Below, piece by piece: positions 46,824-56,270 of a stretch of 64,000 nucleotides of DNA. Position 1 is the first letter of the stretch. Each line of letters starts with the position of its first letter. The stretch is taken from positions 1 through 64,000 of the forward strand of contig NZ_CP030126.1 of the NCBI RefSeq assembly GCF_003568845.1, read 5' to 3'. The notes beneath the pieces are model-generated. The model was not told the DNA's origin. It made no database searches and saw only the letters and a program-made list of their open reading frames with translations. The DNA is from Indioceanicola profundi (GTDB lineage Bacteria > Pseudomonadota > Alphaproteobacteria > Azospirillales > Azospirillaceae). The translations under genes and the position numbers were made by a program.

Positions 46824-48539
46824 ATGGCCCAACTCGCAACCAAAGCCCCCACCGCCGAGAAGGAGAGCTTCGCCGCTCTGCTCGAGGAGTCCCTGGGTAC
46901 CTCCGAGAGCCTCGAAGGCACCGTGGTGAAGGGCCGGGTCCTGTCGGTCGATAACGACATGGTCCTGATCGATGTCGGTCTGAAGTCCGAAGGCCGCGTC
47001 GCACTGAAGGAATTCGCCGTCCCCGGTCAGCCGGTCGAGCTGAAGGCGGGCGACACCGTCGAGGTCTATCTCGAGCGCATGGAGAACAAGGACGGTGAAG
47101 CCGTTCTCTCCCGCGAGAAGGCCAAGCGCGAAGAGGCCTGGACGCTGCTGGAGAAGTCGTTCAACGACCAGGTCCGCGTCACCGGCATCATCTTCGGCCG
47201 CGTCAAGGGCGGCTTCACCGTCGACCTGAACGGCGCCGTGGCGTTCCTGCCGGGCAGCCAGGTGGACATCCGTCCGGTGCGCGACATCAGCCCGCTGATG
47301 GGCACGCCGCAGCCGTTCCAGATCCTGAAGATGGACCGCTCGCGCGGGAACATCGTCGTCTCCCGCCGCGCTGTGCTCGAGGAGAGCCGTGCGGAGGCCC
47401 GCAGCGAGCTGGTCGCCAACCTCAAGGAAGGCCAAGTTCTGCAGGGCGTGGTCAAGAACATCACCGATTACGGTGCGTTCGTCGACCTGGGCGGCGTGGA
47501 CGGCCTGCTGCACGTCACCGACATCGCGTGGCGCCGCATCAACCATCCCTCCGAGGCGCTGCAGATCGGCCAGACCGTCACGGTCCAGGTCATCCGCTTC
47601 AACCCGGAGACCCAGCGCATCAGCCTCGGCATGAAGCAGCTCGAGGCCGATCCGTGGGAGGGCGTGGAAGCCAAGTACCCGACGGGCGCCAAGTTCAAGG
47701 GCCGCGTCACCAACATCACCGACTATGGCGCCTTCGTGGAGCTGGAGCCGGGGATCGAGGGCCTGGTGCACGTCTCCGAGATGAGCTGGACCAAGAAGAA
47801 CGTCCATCCGGGCAAGATCGTCTCCACCTCCCAGGAGGTCGAGGTGATGGTCCTGGACGTGGATCCGGTGAAGCGCCGCATCTCCCTGGGTCTGAAGCAG
47901 ACCATGCAGAACCCGTGGGAGCAGTTCGTCGAGAAGTACCCGTCCGGCACCGAGCTGGAAGGCGAGGTCAAGAACATCACCGAGTTCGGTCTGTTCGTTG
48001 GTCTCCCGGGCGACATCGACGGCATGGTGCACCTGTCCGACCTGGACTGGAACACCCCGGGCGAGCAGGCCATCCAGGAGTACAAGAAGGGCGACCAGGT
48101 CAAGGTCAAGGTCCTGGACGTCGATGTGGAGAAGGAGCGTATCTCGCTCGGCATCAAGCAGCTTGCTGGTGACCCGTTCGAGACCGCCGTCGCCGGCATC
48201 AAGAAGGGTGAGGTCGTCACCTGCACCGTGACCCAGGTCACCGATGGTGGCATCGAGGTCGCCGTGGGCGAGGGCTACACCGGCTTCATCCGCAAGTCCG
48301 ACCTGTCCCGCGAGCGCTCCGAGCAGCGCCCCGAGCGCTTCGCCGTTGGCGAGAAGGTCGATGCCAAGGTGACACAGATCGATCGTGCGACCCGCAAGAT
48401 CGGCCTGTCCATCAAGGCGAAGGAAGTCGAGGAAGAGAAGCAGGCCATGCAGGAGTTCGGTTCCTCCGACTCCGGCGCCTCGCTTGGCGACATCCTGGGC
48501 GCGGCGCTGAAGCGCCGTCAGGGCGGTTCGGAGGAGTAA
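46824..48539 (+). CDS. rpsA: 30S ribosomal protein S1
   Basis: A 571-residue S1 with six S1 RNA-binding repeats starting near residues 35, 120, 205, 290, 377 and 463; examples are ITDYGAFVDLGGVDGLLHVTDI and ITEFGLFVGLPGDIDGMVHLSD. It delivers mRNAs to the 30S subunit. AGGAG ten bases before the ATG at 46824 supports the start. The 187-base leader after cmk may hold a promoter or an autoregulatory site, but I could not define one. Confidence 0.97.
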   Translation: MAQLATKAPTAEKESFAALLEESLGTSESLEGTVVKGRVLSVDNDMVLIDVGLKSEGRVALKEFAVPGQPVELKAGDTVEVYLERMENKDGEAVLSREKAKREEAWTLLEKSFNDQVRVTGIIFGRVKGGFTVDLNGAVAFLPGSQVDIRPVRDISPLMGTPQPFQILKMDRSRGNIVVSRRAVLEESRAEARSELVANLKEGQVLQGVVKNITDYGAFVDLGGVDGLLHVTDIAWRRINHPSEALQIGQTVTVQVIRFNPETQRISLGMKQLEADPWEGVEAKYPTGAKFKGRVTNITDYGAFVELEPGIEGLVHVSEMSWTKKNVHPGKIVSTSQEVEVMVLDVDPVKRRISLGLKQTMQNPWEQFVEKYPSGTELEGEVKNITEFGLFVGLPGDIDGMVHLSDLDWNTPGEQAIQEYKKGDQVKVKVLDVDVEKERISLGIKQLAGDPFETAVAGIKKGEVVTCTVTQVTDGGIEVAVGEGYTGFIRKSDLSRERSEQRPERFAVGEKVDAKVTQIDRATRKIGLSIKAKEVEEEKQAMQEFGSSDSGASLGDILGAALKRRQGGSEE

Positions 48540-48574
48540 TCCTCCGGCCTGCCTCTCCAGGCAGCCAATGGAAG

Positions 48575-48610
48575 GGCCGCTCCGGGCAACCGGGGCGGCC
48601 TTTTCTTTTG
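48575..48610 (+). terminator. Rho-independent terminator of rpsA
   Basis: A GC-rich stem (GGGCCGCTCCGG with CCGGGGCGGCC) closed by a GCAA tetraloop is followed by TTTTCTTTT. It lies about 35 bases after the rpsA stop. Confidence 0.88.
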
Positions 48611-48885
48611 CCGGTTCTGCAGGGATGGAAGCGGCGGCGAGTGCGGAACCGGCATGTATCTGGCCGGGCGGGATGGGGTCGTACTCATCCCGGTGGGCGG
48701 CCGTTCCGCGGTCCTGTAATGCGGGAGAAAAGCCGTCATTCGCTGCCGCAGCACGAAAATCCCTGCCATATGAACGGCTTAACTACTTGCGCCGGCGGCT
48801 TTGCTCCGGCAATCTGACCGCAAGGGGGCCGGGCGGGCCCGATCCCGCCTGAATAATGGCTCCCGTAAATGGGAGGTTGCCGGTC

Positions 48886-49167
48886 ATGACCAAGTCTGAA
48901 CTGATCCTCAGGCTCGCGGAACGCAATCCGCATCTGTACCAGCGTGACGTGGAAAAGATCGTCACCACCATCTTCGAAGAGATCACCGAGGCTCTCGCCC
49001 GGGGCGACCGGGTGGAACTGCGCGGCTTCGGCGCATTCTCCGTCAAGCGGCGCGATGCCCGCGTCGGCCGCAATCCCCGCACCGGCGCTTCCGTGGATGT
49101 GGAGGAGAAGGCCGTGCCCTTCTTCAAAACCGGCAAGCAACTGCGGGAGCGGCTGAACGCCGAATAG
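48886..49167 (+). CDS. ihfB: Integration host factor subunit beta
   Basis: A 93-residue HU/IHF-fold protein that bends DNA as a heterodimer with IHF alpha. [31 protein letters not shown] and RVGRNPRTG give the family signature, with the intercalating proline in the arm. The ATG at 48886 follows GGGAGG. It is separated from rpsA by a terminator and 275 bases without a recognised gene, so it likely has its own promoter. Confidence 0.95.
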   Translation: MTKSELILRLAERNPHLYQRDVEKIVTTIFEEITEALARGDRVELRGFGAFSVKRRDARVGRNPRTGASVDVEEKAVPFFKTGKQLRERLNAE

Positions 49168-49345
49168 GCCCGCTCCGGGACGGAAGGCCCTCTTAACCCC
49201 GACGCGTACCTTGCTTCAGCCGATGTCCGGCGGTTAAACCGGTGGCGAAGCCGCCGGTCACCCCGCTCCCGCCCCAGGGCGGGGAAGGCCAGCACCGGAA
49301 TCGGGAGGGTCGCCGCCGCGCGGCCCAGACAAGGAGCATCGCCCC

Positions 49346-49753
49346 GTGAAGTTCGCGCGCCACCTGTCCTGGCTGTTCACCCTGCCGCTGGCCCTGCTGG
49401 CCGTCTCATTCGCGATCAGCAACCGTGGCCATGTGGCGCTGGAACTCTGGCCGCTGCCCTTCACGATGGAAGTGCCGCTGTTCGCGCTGGTGCTGGCGGT
49501 CTTCGTGCTGGGCTTTCTGCTGGGCGGACTGGTGGCCTGGATGGGCCAGCACAGCCACCGCCGGGCGGAGCGGCAGCATCAGAGCCGGGCCGACAGGCTG
49601 GCCCGCGAGCTGGAGCAGGCGAAGACCCGCGCCACCGCGGCGGAGGCCCGACTGGCCGAGCTGACGGCCCCGCCGTCGGCAGCGACCCCGCCCGCCATCG
49701 CGGCCGGGGCGCCGGTTGCCGCAACACCTAATTCCCTGGTCACGGCGGGCTGA
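49346..49753 (+). CDS. LapA-domain (DUF1049) membrane protein
   Basis: A 135-residue protein with two hydrophobic helices (LFTLPLALLAVSFAISN and LFALVLAVFVLGFLLGGLVAW) around the typical DUF1049 loop HVALELWPLP. A coiled-coil cytoplasmic tail (about 70-105) ends in Ala/Pro-rich sequence. In enterobacteria LapA works with LapB in controlling LPS synthesis through LpxC; that role here is inference, and no lapB is adjacent. The start is GTG. Confidence 0.88.
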   Translation: MKFARHLSWLFTLPLALLAVSFAISNRGHVALELWPLPFTMEVPLFALVLAVFVLGFLLGGLVAWMGQHSHRRAERQHQSRADRLARELEQAKTRATAAEARLAELTAPPSAATPPAIAAGAPVAATPNSLVTAG

Positions 49754-49780
49754 GCGCCCGCCCGGCCCCGTTGCAGGCGG

Positions 49781-50776
49781 TCAGGAGCGGCGCTGGGCCG
49801 CAGCCTTGCCGGGATTGTTGGCCGATGGCTCGCTGAACCGGCCGCCGACGCGGTAGGCGTCGAGATAGGTCGGCAAGATCACCTCCGCCGTCGTGGGCTG
49901 CACGCCCAGTTCCGCCAGCCCCGGATGACGGCCGGAGACCACATTATCGGTCTTCAGCATCTCCACCTGATCGCGGGTCAGGGGCTTGCCCGGCAGCTTC
50001 TCCAGGATACCGCCCAGCGTGCTGGCCATACCCCAGGACACGTTCAGCAGGGGCTTCCGCGGCCGGCTCGTCTCATGGCGGGTGATGTCCAGCAGCTCCT
50101 TGAAGCTGTAGGTGCGCGGGCCGCCCAGCTCGAATATCCGGCCCTTGCTCGCCTCAGTGGACAGGGAGACCATGATCGCCTCCGCCACATCGCCCACATA
50201 GACCGGCTGCATCCGGGTGGTCCCGCCGCCGATCACGGGCAGGACGGGGCTGAGCTGGCACATCCGGCCGAACCGGTTGAAGAACCCGTCCTCCGGCCCA
50301 AAGACGATGGAGGGGCGGAAGATCGTCGCCTCGGGGAAGGCCTCCAGCACCAGACGCTCCCCCTCCGCCTTGCTGCGGGCATAGGCGGAGGCGGAACCGG
50401 CGTCGGCGCCCAGGGCGGACATATGAACCAGACGGGCCACGCCGGCGGCCTTGGATACGCGGGCGATACGTCCCGCCGCCTCCGCCTGTACGGCCTCGAA
50501 GCTGTTGCCCTTGCCGCCGGGGGCCAGAATGCCGACAAGGTTGATGACCAGATCCACGCCCTGCACGCAGGCGGCGATGCTATTCTCGTCGTGGATGTTC
50601 ACCGCCATCGGCACGATCTGCCCCACCGCGCCGGAGGTGCGCAGATGGGTGCAGGTGCCGGGATGACGCGACGGCACGCGGATGATGCAGCCCGTCTTGG
50701 CCAGACGCCGGATCAGATGGCGCCCGATGAAGCCGGAACCGCCGAACACCGTTGCAATCCGATACCGATAGACCAT
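49781..50776 (-). CDS. NDUFA9-like NAD(P)-binding SDR protein
   Basis: A 331-residue extended short-chain dehydrogenase of the complex I NDUFA9 subfamily. TVFGGSGFIGRHLIRRLAKTG binds the nucleotide, LVINLVGIL and HMSALGAD follow, and SKAEGERLVLEAFPEATIFRPSIVFGPEDGFFNRF is very close to the mitochondrial subunit. Alphaproteobacterial homologues occur outside the nuo operon, as here. Its role may be complex I assembly or stability, or quinone-related (not settled). Confidence 0.92.
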   Translation of the reverse strand: MVYRYRIATVFGGSGFIGRHLIRRLAKTGCIIRVPSRHPGTCTHLRTSGAVGQIVPMAVNIHDENSIAACVQGVDLVINLVGILAPGGKGNSFEAVQAEAAGRIARVSKAAGVARLVHMSALGADAGSASAYARSKAEGERLVLEAFPEATIFRPSIVFGPEDGFFNRFGRMCQLSPVLPVIGGGTTRMQPVYVGDVAEAIMVSLSTEASKGRIFELGGPRTYSFKELLDITRHETSRPRKPLLNVSWGMASTLGGILEKLPGKPLTRDQVEMLKTDNVVSGRHPGLAELGVQPTTAEVILPTYLDAYRVGGRFSEPSANNPGKAAAQRRS

Positions 50777-51004
50777 GCTTCTCTCCGCCAGACCCGTGTG
50801 CCGCCCGCCCGCTTATACCGGCGCGCGGACATGACATCTTCCTTCGCATCCCTGGCCGGGATGCGGCGCGCTGAAGCTTATATATAAGCCTTCGCCCGAC
50901 TTCCATATGCCATCGCCCCCGCATTGTCATGCCGAGCGCGCCTGCTGCGCCGGGCGGGCCGTCCGGGGCGGCGCAGAAATTTTCGCCGGCGATGAAAAAT
51001 CCCG

Positions 51005-51033
51005 TTGACGGGGAGGGCCGGGACCTCTAAATA
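51005..51033 (+). promoter_or_regulatory. Promoter of tRNA-Leu
   Basis: TTGACG and TAAATA are exactly 17 bases apart and end 16 bases before the tRNA, with a GC-rich discriminator between. Confidence 0.7.
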
Positions 51034-51049
51034 CCCGCTCCACCGAGGC

Positions 51050-51134
51050 GCCCAGGTGGCGGAATTGGTAGACGCGCAGGTTTCAGGTACCTGTACCGCA
51101 AGGTGTGGAAGTTCGAGTCTTCTCCTGGGCACCA
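51050..51134 (+). tRNA. tRNA-Leu (anticodon CAG)
   Basis: An 85-base class II tRNA. The acceptor stem GCCCAGG/CCTGGGC is fully paired, the anticodon arm CAGGT-TTCAGGT-ACCTG gives anticodon CAG, and the variable arm is long. The T loop is TTCGAGT and CCA is encoded. Confidence 0.96.
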
Positions 51135-51153
51135 ACGCTTCGGTAACTGCTTC

Positions 51154-51178
51154 AAGGCCGCCGCATCCCGGCGGCCTT
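51154..51178 (+). terminator. Hairpin downstream of tRNA-Leu
   Basis: AAGGCCGCCG pairs with CGGCGGCCTT around CATCC. It lies 19 bases after the tRNA and is followed by only a weak T/A tract, so it is a probable terminator or processing hairpin. Confidence 0.5.
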
Positions 51179-51262
51179 AAGCATTTCTGGAGTCCATCAT
51201 CGGCTGGGCCGGGCGGCAGGTGCCGCCGGCGCCGGCTGACGCTCACAGGGAAATCGCAGCCC

Positions 51263-51874
51263 ATGCCCATCGATCTGCACGACGGCGACCTGCCCGACGG
51301 TTTGGACCTCGGCCCGGTGGTGGCCATCGATACCGAGACCATGGGCCTGAACCCGCACCGCGACCGGCTGTGCCTGGTCCAGCTTTCCTCCGGCGACGGG
51401 CGCAGCCATCTGGTGCAGCTCCGCAAGGGGCAGTACGACGCGCCGAACCTGAAGCGGCTGCTGACCGATCCGGGAACGCTGAAGCTGTTCCACTTCGCCC
51501 GCTTCGATCTGGCGGTGATGTACAAGTATCTCGGAGTCATGTGCGCGCCGGTCTACTGCACCAAGATCGCCTCCAAGCTGACCCGCACCTTCACTGACCG
51601 GCACGGGCTGAAGGACCTCTGCAAGGACATGACCGGGATCGAGCTGTCCAAGCAGCAGCAGTCCAGCGACTGGGGCGCGGAGGAGTTGACGGCCGATCAG
51701 CTCAAATACGCCGCCTCCGACGTGCTCTACCTGCATGAGATCAAGGCCAAGCTGGATCTGGTCCTGGCGCGCGAGGGGCGGACCGAACTGGCGCAGGCCT
51801 GCTTCGACTTCCTGCCGACCCGCGCCCTGCTGGATCTGGGCGGCTGGGACGAGCCGGACATCTTCGCGCACTGA
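51263..51874 (+). CDS. Short ribonuclease D (DEDDy 3'-5' exonuclease)
   Basis: A 203-residue protein with only the exonuclease domain of RNase D; the HRDC domains of the 370-residue enterobacterial enzyme are absent. Catalytic motifs are VAIDTETMGL (Asp, Glu), HFARFDLAVM (Asp) and YAASDVLYL (Tyr, Asp). The role is probably 3' trimming of structured RNAs. ATG 51263 gives the family start. The gene is frequently found just before lptC in alphaproteobacteria, as here. Confidence 0.92.
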   Translation: MPIDLHDGDLPDGLDLGPVVAIDTETMGLNPHRDRLCLVQLSSGDGRSHLVQLRKGQYDAPNLKRLLTDPGTLKLFHFARFDLAVMYKYLGVMCAPVYCTKIASKLTRTFTDRHGLKDLCKDMTGIELSKQQQSSDWGAEELTADQLKYAASDVLYLHEIKAKLDLVLAREGRTELAQACFDFLPTRALLDLGGWDEPDIFAH

Positions 51875-52082
51875 GCGTTCCATCCGGCTATAGCCGTCCT
51901 GTGGCGGCGGTCACAGCACCCGCCCTTCCGCTTGGCTAGGGATGGAGCATTGGAACCGAAGGGCCCCCGGTCGTTTGACCTGTGATTCCGCCCTCGGCTA
52001 ATCTCCCGCCGGTCTGTCAGGCAGACCGGCGGGTCCTCGGCCCGGGCGGGCCAGTCGAACCGGAACCGGACCACCAGGCAAA

Positions 52083-52790
52083 ATGACGCCAGCCTCCGCC
52101 GATAATGGCGATACCTCAGCGCAACGCCCCGCCGGCTCCGCCAACGCACGGCGAGATGCCGTGGCGGACGCGCTGTCGCCGCAGGCGCGTCGTGGCCGGG
52201 CCGCCGACCCGCACGCCCATACCCGCGCCGTCAACATGGCCAAGGTGGCGTTGCCGGCGCTGGCGGCCCTGATCCTGCTGGTCATCGCCGTCTGGCCGCT
52301 CTTCACCGGACCCGGGGAGGTGCGGCAGGCCGGCCCCGAGGCCGGGGGGCTGGAGATGGTGGATGCCCGCTTCGTCGGCACCGACCCGAAATCCCGTCCC
52401 TTCGAGGTGCGGGCCGAGCGGGTGGCCCAGTCCGGTGGCACCGAGAGCGCGGTGGAGCTGGTGAAGCCCAGGGCGGAGATCACCCTGCCCGGCGGGGAGT
52501 GGATCACCCTGTCCGCGGAGGCCGGGCGCTACGATCGGGACAGCGGGAAACTGTTGCTCACGGGACAAGTGGCGCTCTACCACGATGGCGGCTATGAGTT
52601 CATGACCGACCGGGCGGAGCTGGATACAAAGCAGGGCATTGCCTGGGGCGATGCCGCGGTGCGCGGGCAGGGGCCGATCGGCACGATCGAGGCTGGTGGT
52701 TTCCGCATCACGAACGAGGGTGACACGATCGTCTTCACCGGGCGTTCCCGCCTGCGGCTGGAGAACGGGACGGAGCAGGAACCGGGATGA
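52083..52790 (+). CDS. lptC: LPS export ABC transporter periplasmic protein LptC
   Basis: A 235-residue bitopic protein that hands LPS from LptBFG to LptA. One transmembrane helix (about residues 56-74, VALPALAALILLVIAVWPLF) follows a Ser/Ala/Arg-rich cytoplasmic start, and the periplasmic part is the beta-jellyroll domain (GTDPKSRPFEVRAE, AEAGRYDRDSGKLLLTGQVALY). Its stop overlaps the lptA start (ATGA). It opens the lptC-lptA-lptB cluster. Confidence 0.93.
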   Translation: MTPASADNGDTSAQRPAGSANARRDAVADALSPQARRGRAADPHAHTRAVNMAKVALPALAALILLVIAVWPLFTGPGEVRQAGPEAGGLEMVDARFVGTDPKSRPFEVRAERVAQSGGTESAVELVKPRAEITLPGGEWITLSAEAGRYDRDSGKLLLTGQVALYHDGGYEFMTDRAELDTKQGIAWGDAAVRGQGPIGTIEAGGFRITNEGDTIVFTGRSRLRLENGTEQEPG

Positions 52791-53722
52791 GCAGGGTGGT
52801 GCGACGGACACGGGTTCTGATCGGTACGGCGGCGCTGGGCGCTCTGCTGCTGCCTGCGCTTCTGGCCGCCCCTGCGGCGCTGGCCCAGCCCGCCCGGCTG
52901 AATGTCGGCGGCACCGATTCCATCGAGGTGGTGTCCGAAGGCGGATTCGAGTTCCACGACGGCGAGCGTGTTGCCGTGGCCCGCGGCGGCGCGGTGGCGA
53001 CCCAGGGGGAGCTGTCGGTCAAGGCGGATACGCTGGCGGCCTATTTCCGCAAGCGCCCCGACGGCAGCAACGAAATCTACCGCCTGACCGCGGAGGGCGG
53101 GGTGCGGATCGGCACCGCGAGCCAGACGGCGCAGGGCGACCGCGCGGTCTATGACGCGGACCAGCGCGTGGCGGTCCTCACCGGCGAGGATCTGCGCCTC
53201 ACGACGGAGCAGGACGTCATCACGGCAGAGCAGAGCCTGGAGTTCTGGCGCGACCAGAACCTGGCCGTGGCGCGCGGCGACGCCTTGGCGACCCGCGGCG
53301 AGAACAAGGTCCGCGCCGACCGGCTGGTGGGTCTGCTGGAGGAGGACGGGAGCGGCAACCTGCAGATCACCCGCATCGATGCCGAGGGCGGGGTGGTCAT
53401 CACCACGCCGACCGAGGTGGCCCGCGGCGAACGCGGCACTTACGACATGCAGAGCCGGCTCGCGTCCCTGACCGGGAATGTCCGCATCACCCGCGGGCAG
53501 AACCAGCTCTCCGGCGCTGCCGCCGAGGTGGATCTGGAGGCTGGCACCAGCCGTATCCTGGCCGGCGCCGCCGACAAGGTGCGCGGGCTGTTCATTCCCG
53601 ATCCCGGCAATGGCCAGCCGCCGCTGGCCGATGCCCCCGCGACGCCCGCGCCCGTCGACGTCTCCGTCCCAGGGGCGGCGCCAGCCGCCCAGCCCGAATC
53701 CCCGGCCCCCACGCCAAGGTAA
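52787..53722 (+). CDS. lptA: LPS transport periplasmic protein LptA
   Basis: A 311-residue exported protein with a signal peptide (AALGALLLPALLAAPAALAQ, cleavage near residue 35). It has repeating OstA-type beta-strand units (IEVVSEGGFEFHDGERVAVARGGAV, VYDADQRVAVLTGEDLRLT, GTYDMQSRLASLTGNVRITRGQ) that form the periplasmic LPS bridge. It is longer than the roughly 185-residue E. coli protein, as often in alphaproteobacteria, and the C terminus is Pro/Ala-rich. Confidence 0.92.
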   Translation: MSRVVRRTRVLIGTAALGALLLPALLAAPAALAQPARLNVGGTDSIEVVSEGGFEFHDGERVAVARGGAVATQGELSVKADTLAAYFRKRPDGSNEIYRLTAEGGVRIGTASQTAQGDRAVYDADQRVAVLTGEDLRLTTEQDVITAEQSLEFWRDQNLAVARGDALATRGENKVRADRLVGLLEEDGSGNLQITRIDAEGGVVITTPTEVARGERGTYDMQSRLASLTGNVRITRGQNQLSGAAAEVDLEAGTSRILAGAADKVRGLFIPDPGNGQPPLADAPATPAPVDVSVPGAAPAAQPESPAPTPR

Positions 53723-53728
53723 GACGAC

Positions 53729-54535
53729 ATGATCCGCACCCAGACCCCGGCCGCCAAGGCCAATGGCGAGGCGCAGACCGACGGCACGGCCGGTCCCCGG
53801 CTGGTGGCGAGCAGCACCGGCCTCGTCGCCTCCAAGCTCGGCAAGGCCTACAAGGGGCGACCGGTCCTGCGGGATGTCAGCCTGTCTGTGAAGCGGGGCG
53901 AGGCGGTGGGGCTGCTGGGGCCGAACGGCGCCGGCAAGACCACCTGCTTCTACATCATCACCGGCCTGATCCTGCCCGACTACGGCACCATCGAGCTGGA
54001 CGGCACCGAGGTGACAGAGCTGCCCATGTACCGGCGCGCCCGGCTGGGCATCGGCTACCTGCCGCAGGAGGCCAGCATCTTCCGCGGCCTGTCGGTGGAG
54101 AACAACATCCGCGCCGTGCTGGAAGTGGTTGAACCCGACCATGATGCCCGCGAGCAGATGCTGGACGAGCTGCTGGCCGAGTTCTCCATCAGCCATCTGC
54201 GCCGTACCCCCTCCATCGCCCTGTCAGGCGGCGAGCGGCGGCGTGTCGAGATCGCCCGGGCCCTGGCCAGCCAGCCGCACTTCATCCTGCTGGACGAGCC
54301 CTTCGCCGGCATCGACCCCATCGCCGTGAACGACATCCGCGAGCTGGTCAGCCATCTGCGGGAGCGGGGCATCGGCGTGCTGATCACCGACCATAATGTC
54401 CGCGAGACGCTGGACATCGTCGATAGGGCCTACATTCTGCACGACGGTATGGTACTGATGGAGGGACCCCCGTCGGAGATCGTGGCGCACAAGGATGTGC
54501 GTCGCGTCTATCTGGGGGAACGCTTCAGCCTGTAG
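53729..54535 (+). CDS. lptB: LPS export ABC transporter ATP-binding protein LptB
   Basis: A 268-residue ATPase that powers LPS extraction with LptFG. It has [12 protein letters not shown] (Walker A), [18 protein letters not shown] (Q-loop), [15 protein letters not shown] (signature) and [16 protein letters not shown] (Walker B), all close to the LptB consensus. An N-terminal extension of about 30 Ala/Thr-rich residues is present. It starts six bases after lptA. Confidence 0.96.
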   Translation: MIRTQTPAAKANGEAQTDGTAGPRLVASSTGLVASKLGKAYKGRPVLRDVSLSVKRGEAVGLLGPNGAGKTTCFYIITGLILPDYGTIELDGTEVTELPMYRRARLGIGYLPQEASIFRGLSVENNIRAVLEVVEPDHDAREQMLDELLAEFSISHLRRTPSIALSGGERRRVEIARALASQPHFILLDEPFAGIDPIAVNDIRELVSHLRERGIGVLITDHNVRETLDIVDRAYILHDGMVLMEGPPSEIVAHKDVRRVYLGERFSL

Positions 54536-54609
54536 ACGCCGGGGACGGAACCGACGACACTCCCCGGTCGAGGGGGCGGTTCTGTAACCTTATGTGTGTC
54601 CGGCAGTAG

Positions 54610-56130
54610 ATGGCGCTCCAACAACGGCTCGATCTGCGGCAAAGCCAAGCGCTGGTGATGACGCCCCAGTTGCAGCAGGCGATCAAGCTGCTGCAACTCT
54701 CAAACGTCGAGCTGTCCGAATTCGTCGACCGCGAGCTGGAACAGAACCCGCTGCTGGAGCGGGACGACGGCGAGCGGGACCGCGATCCCGCCGCCAGCGG
54801 CGTGGACCGGGAAGACCCCGTGCCGGAGCGGGTCGAGGTTTCCACCCGCGACACGGTGGAGCTGGCGGCCTCCGACCGCATCGCGTCCGACGGCGACTCT
54901 CCCCTCGATACCGATTACGACAACATCTACACCAATTCCTCCGCCGTCGATCAGGATGGCGGCGGGGAGGCGTTCGGCACCTGGTCCGGCCGCAGCGGCA
55001 GCTTCGAGGATGAGGACGGCACCGCCGCCGACCGGCTGTCGGACGGGCTGAACCTGCGCGACCATCTGGAAGAGCAGATCACCATGGACATCCCCGACCG
55101 GATGGACCGCATGGTGGCCTATGCCCTGATGGATCATCTGGACGAGGCCGGCTACTTCACCGGCGAGCTGCCCGCCATCGCCGAGCAGCTCGGCTGCGGA
55201 GAGGAGCGGGTGCAGGGCGTGCTGGCCCGGATGCAGCGCTTCGATCCCTCCGGCATCTTCGCCCGGTCCCTGTCCGAGTGCCTGGCCATCCAGCTCCGCG
55301 AGCGGGACCGGCTGGACCCCTGCATGCAGGCGCTGCTGCAGAACCTTCCCCTGCTGGCCGCCCGCAACATTCCGGCTCTGCTGAAGGTCTGCCAGGTCGA
55401 TCAGGAGGACCTGATGGACATGGTGACGGAGATCAAGGCGCTGAACCCGAAACCGGCGCTGGCCTTCGACCATGAGCCGGTGCAGACCGTGGTGCCGGAC
55501 ATCCTGATGCGCGCCGCCCCGTCGGGCGGCTGGATCGTGGAGCTGAACACCGACACCCTGCCCAAGGTGCTGGTGAACCAGCGCTATTACAGCCGCATCC
55601 AGGGCACGGCCAAGTCCAGGACGGACAAGGAATACATCGCCGAACGCTTCCAGTCCGCGAGCTGGCTGGTGAAGAGCCTGCATCAGCGGGCGAACACCAT
55701 CCTGAAGGTGGCGACCGAGATCGTGCGCCAGCAGGACGCCTTCTTCCTGCACGGGCTCCAGTTCCTGAAGCCGCTGATCCTGCGCGACATCGCCGAGGCC
55801 ATCGGCATGCACGAGTCGACGGTCAGCCGCGTGACCACCAACAAATTCATCGCCACGCCGCGCGGGGTCTTCGAACTGAAGTACTTCTTCACCTCCGCCA
55901 TCCAGGGGGCTGACGGACAGGCCGCGCATTCGGCTGAGGCCGTGCGATTCCGGATCAAGGGCCTTATCGACGCCGAGAAGGCCGACGATATATTGTCGGA
56001 TGACAAGATCGTCGAAATCCTCCGGTCCGAGGGGATCGACATTGCGCGCCGGACGGTCGCAAAGTATCGTGAGGCGATGAAGATATCCTCCTCCGTGCAG
56101 CGTCGAAGGGAGAAGGCTCTTGGCTTGTGA
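54610..56130 (+). CDS. rpoN: RNA polymerase sigma-54 factor
   Basis: A 506-residue RpoN. Region I is Gln/Leu-rich (QRLDLRQSQALVMTPQLQQAIKLLQLSNVEL), an acidic region II spans about 55-130, and the core-binding domain follows. The C terminus carries the HTH (AIGMHESTVSRVTTNKFIATPRG) and the RpoN box ARRTVAKYREAM, which reads the -24 element. Its position after lptB and before hpf-ptsN is conserved in Proteobacteria. Confidence 0.97.
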   Translation: MALQQRLDLRQSQALVMTPQLQQAIKLLQLSNVELSEFVDRELEQNPLLERDDGERDRDPAASGVDREDPVPERVEVSTRDTVELAASDRIASDGDSPLDTDYDNIYTNSSAVDQDGGGEAFGTWSGRSGSFEDEDGTAADRLSDGLNLRDHLEEQITMDIPDRMDRMVAYALMDHLDEAGYFTGELPAIAEQLGCGEERVQGVLARMQRFDPSGIFARSLSECLAIQLRERDRLDPCMQALLQNLPLLAARNIPALLKVCQVDQEDLMDMVTEIKALNPKPALAFDHEPVQTVVPDILMRAAPSGGWIVELNTDTLPKVLVNQRYYSRIQGTAKSRTDKEYIAERFQSASWLVKSLHQRANTILKVATEIVRQQDAFFLHGLQFLKPLILRDIAEAIGMHESTVSRVTTNKFIATPRGVFELKYFFTSAIQGADGQAAHSAEAVRFRIKGLIDAEKADDILSDDKIVEILRSEGIDIARRTVAKYREAMKISSSVQRRREKALGL

Positions 56131-56184
56131 CCGTTTCGCCAGCCATGCCTGCCCCGGACGGCCCAAGGATCGACGACCTGCCCG

Positions 56185-56206
56185 GCCCTGGACTACGGTC
56201 CAGGGC
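56185..56206 (+). other. Intercistronic hairpin with UACG tetraloop
   Basis: GCCCTGGAC-TACG-GTCCAGGGC is a perfect 9-bp stem with a C(UACG)G tetraloop, an exceptionally stable RNA hairpin. It lies midway between the rpoN stop and the hpf start, with no U run. It could protect or process the rpoN end of the message or reduce read-through into hpf. Confidence 0.6.
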
Positions 56207-56270
56207 ATGCCCGCCGCGACCGCGGCCGTGACCATCACGCACTGACCACGCTTCCAAATACGGGTCCACC

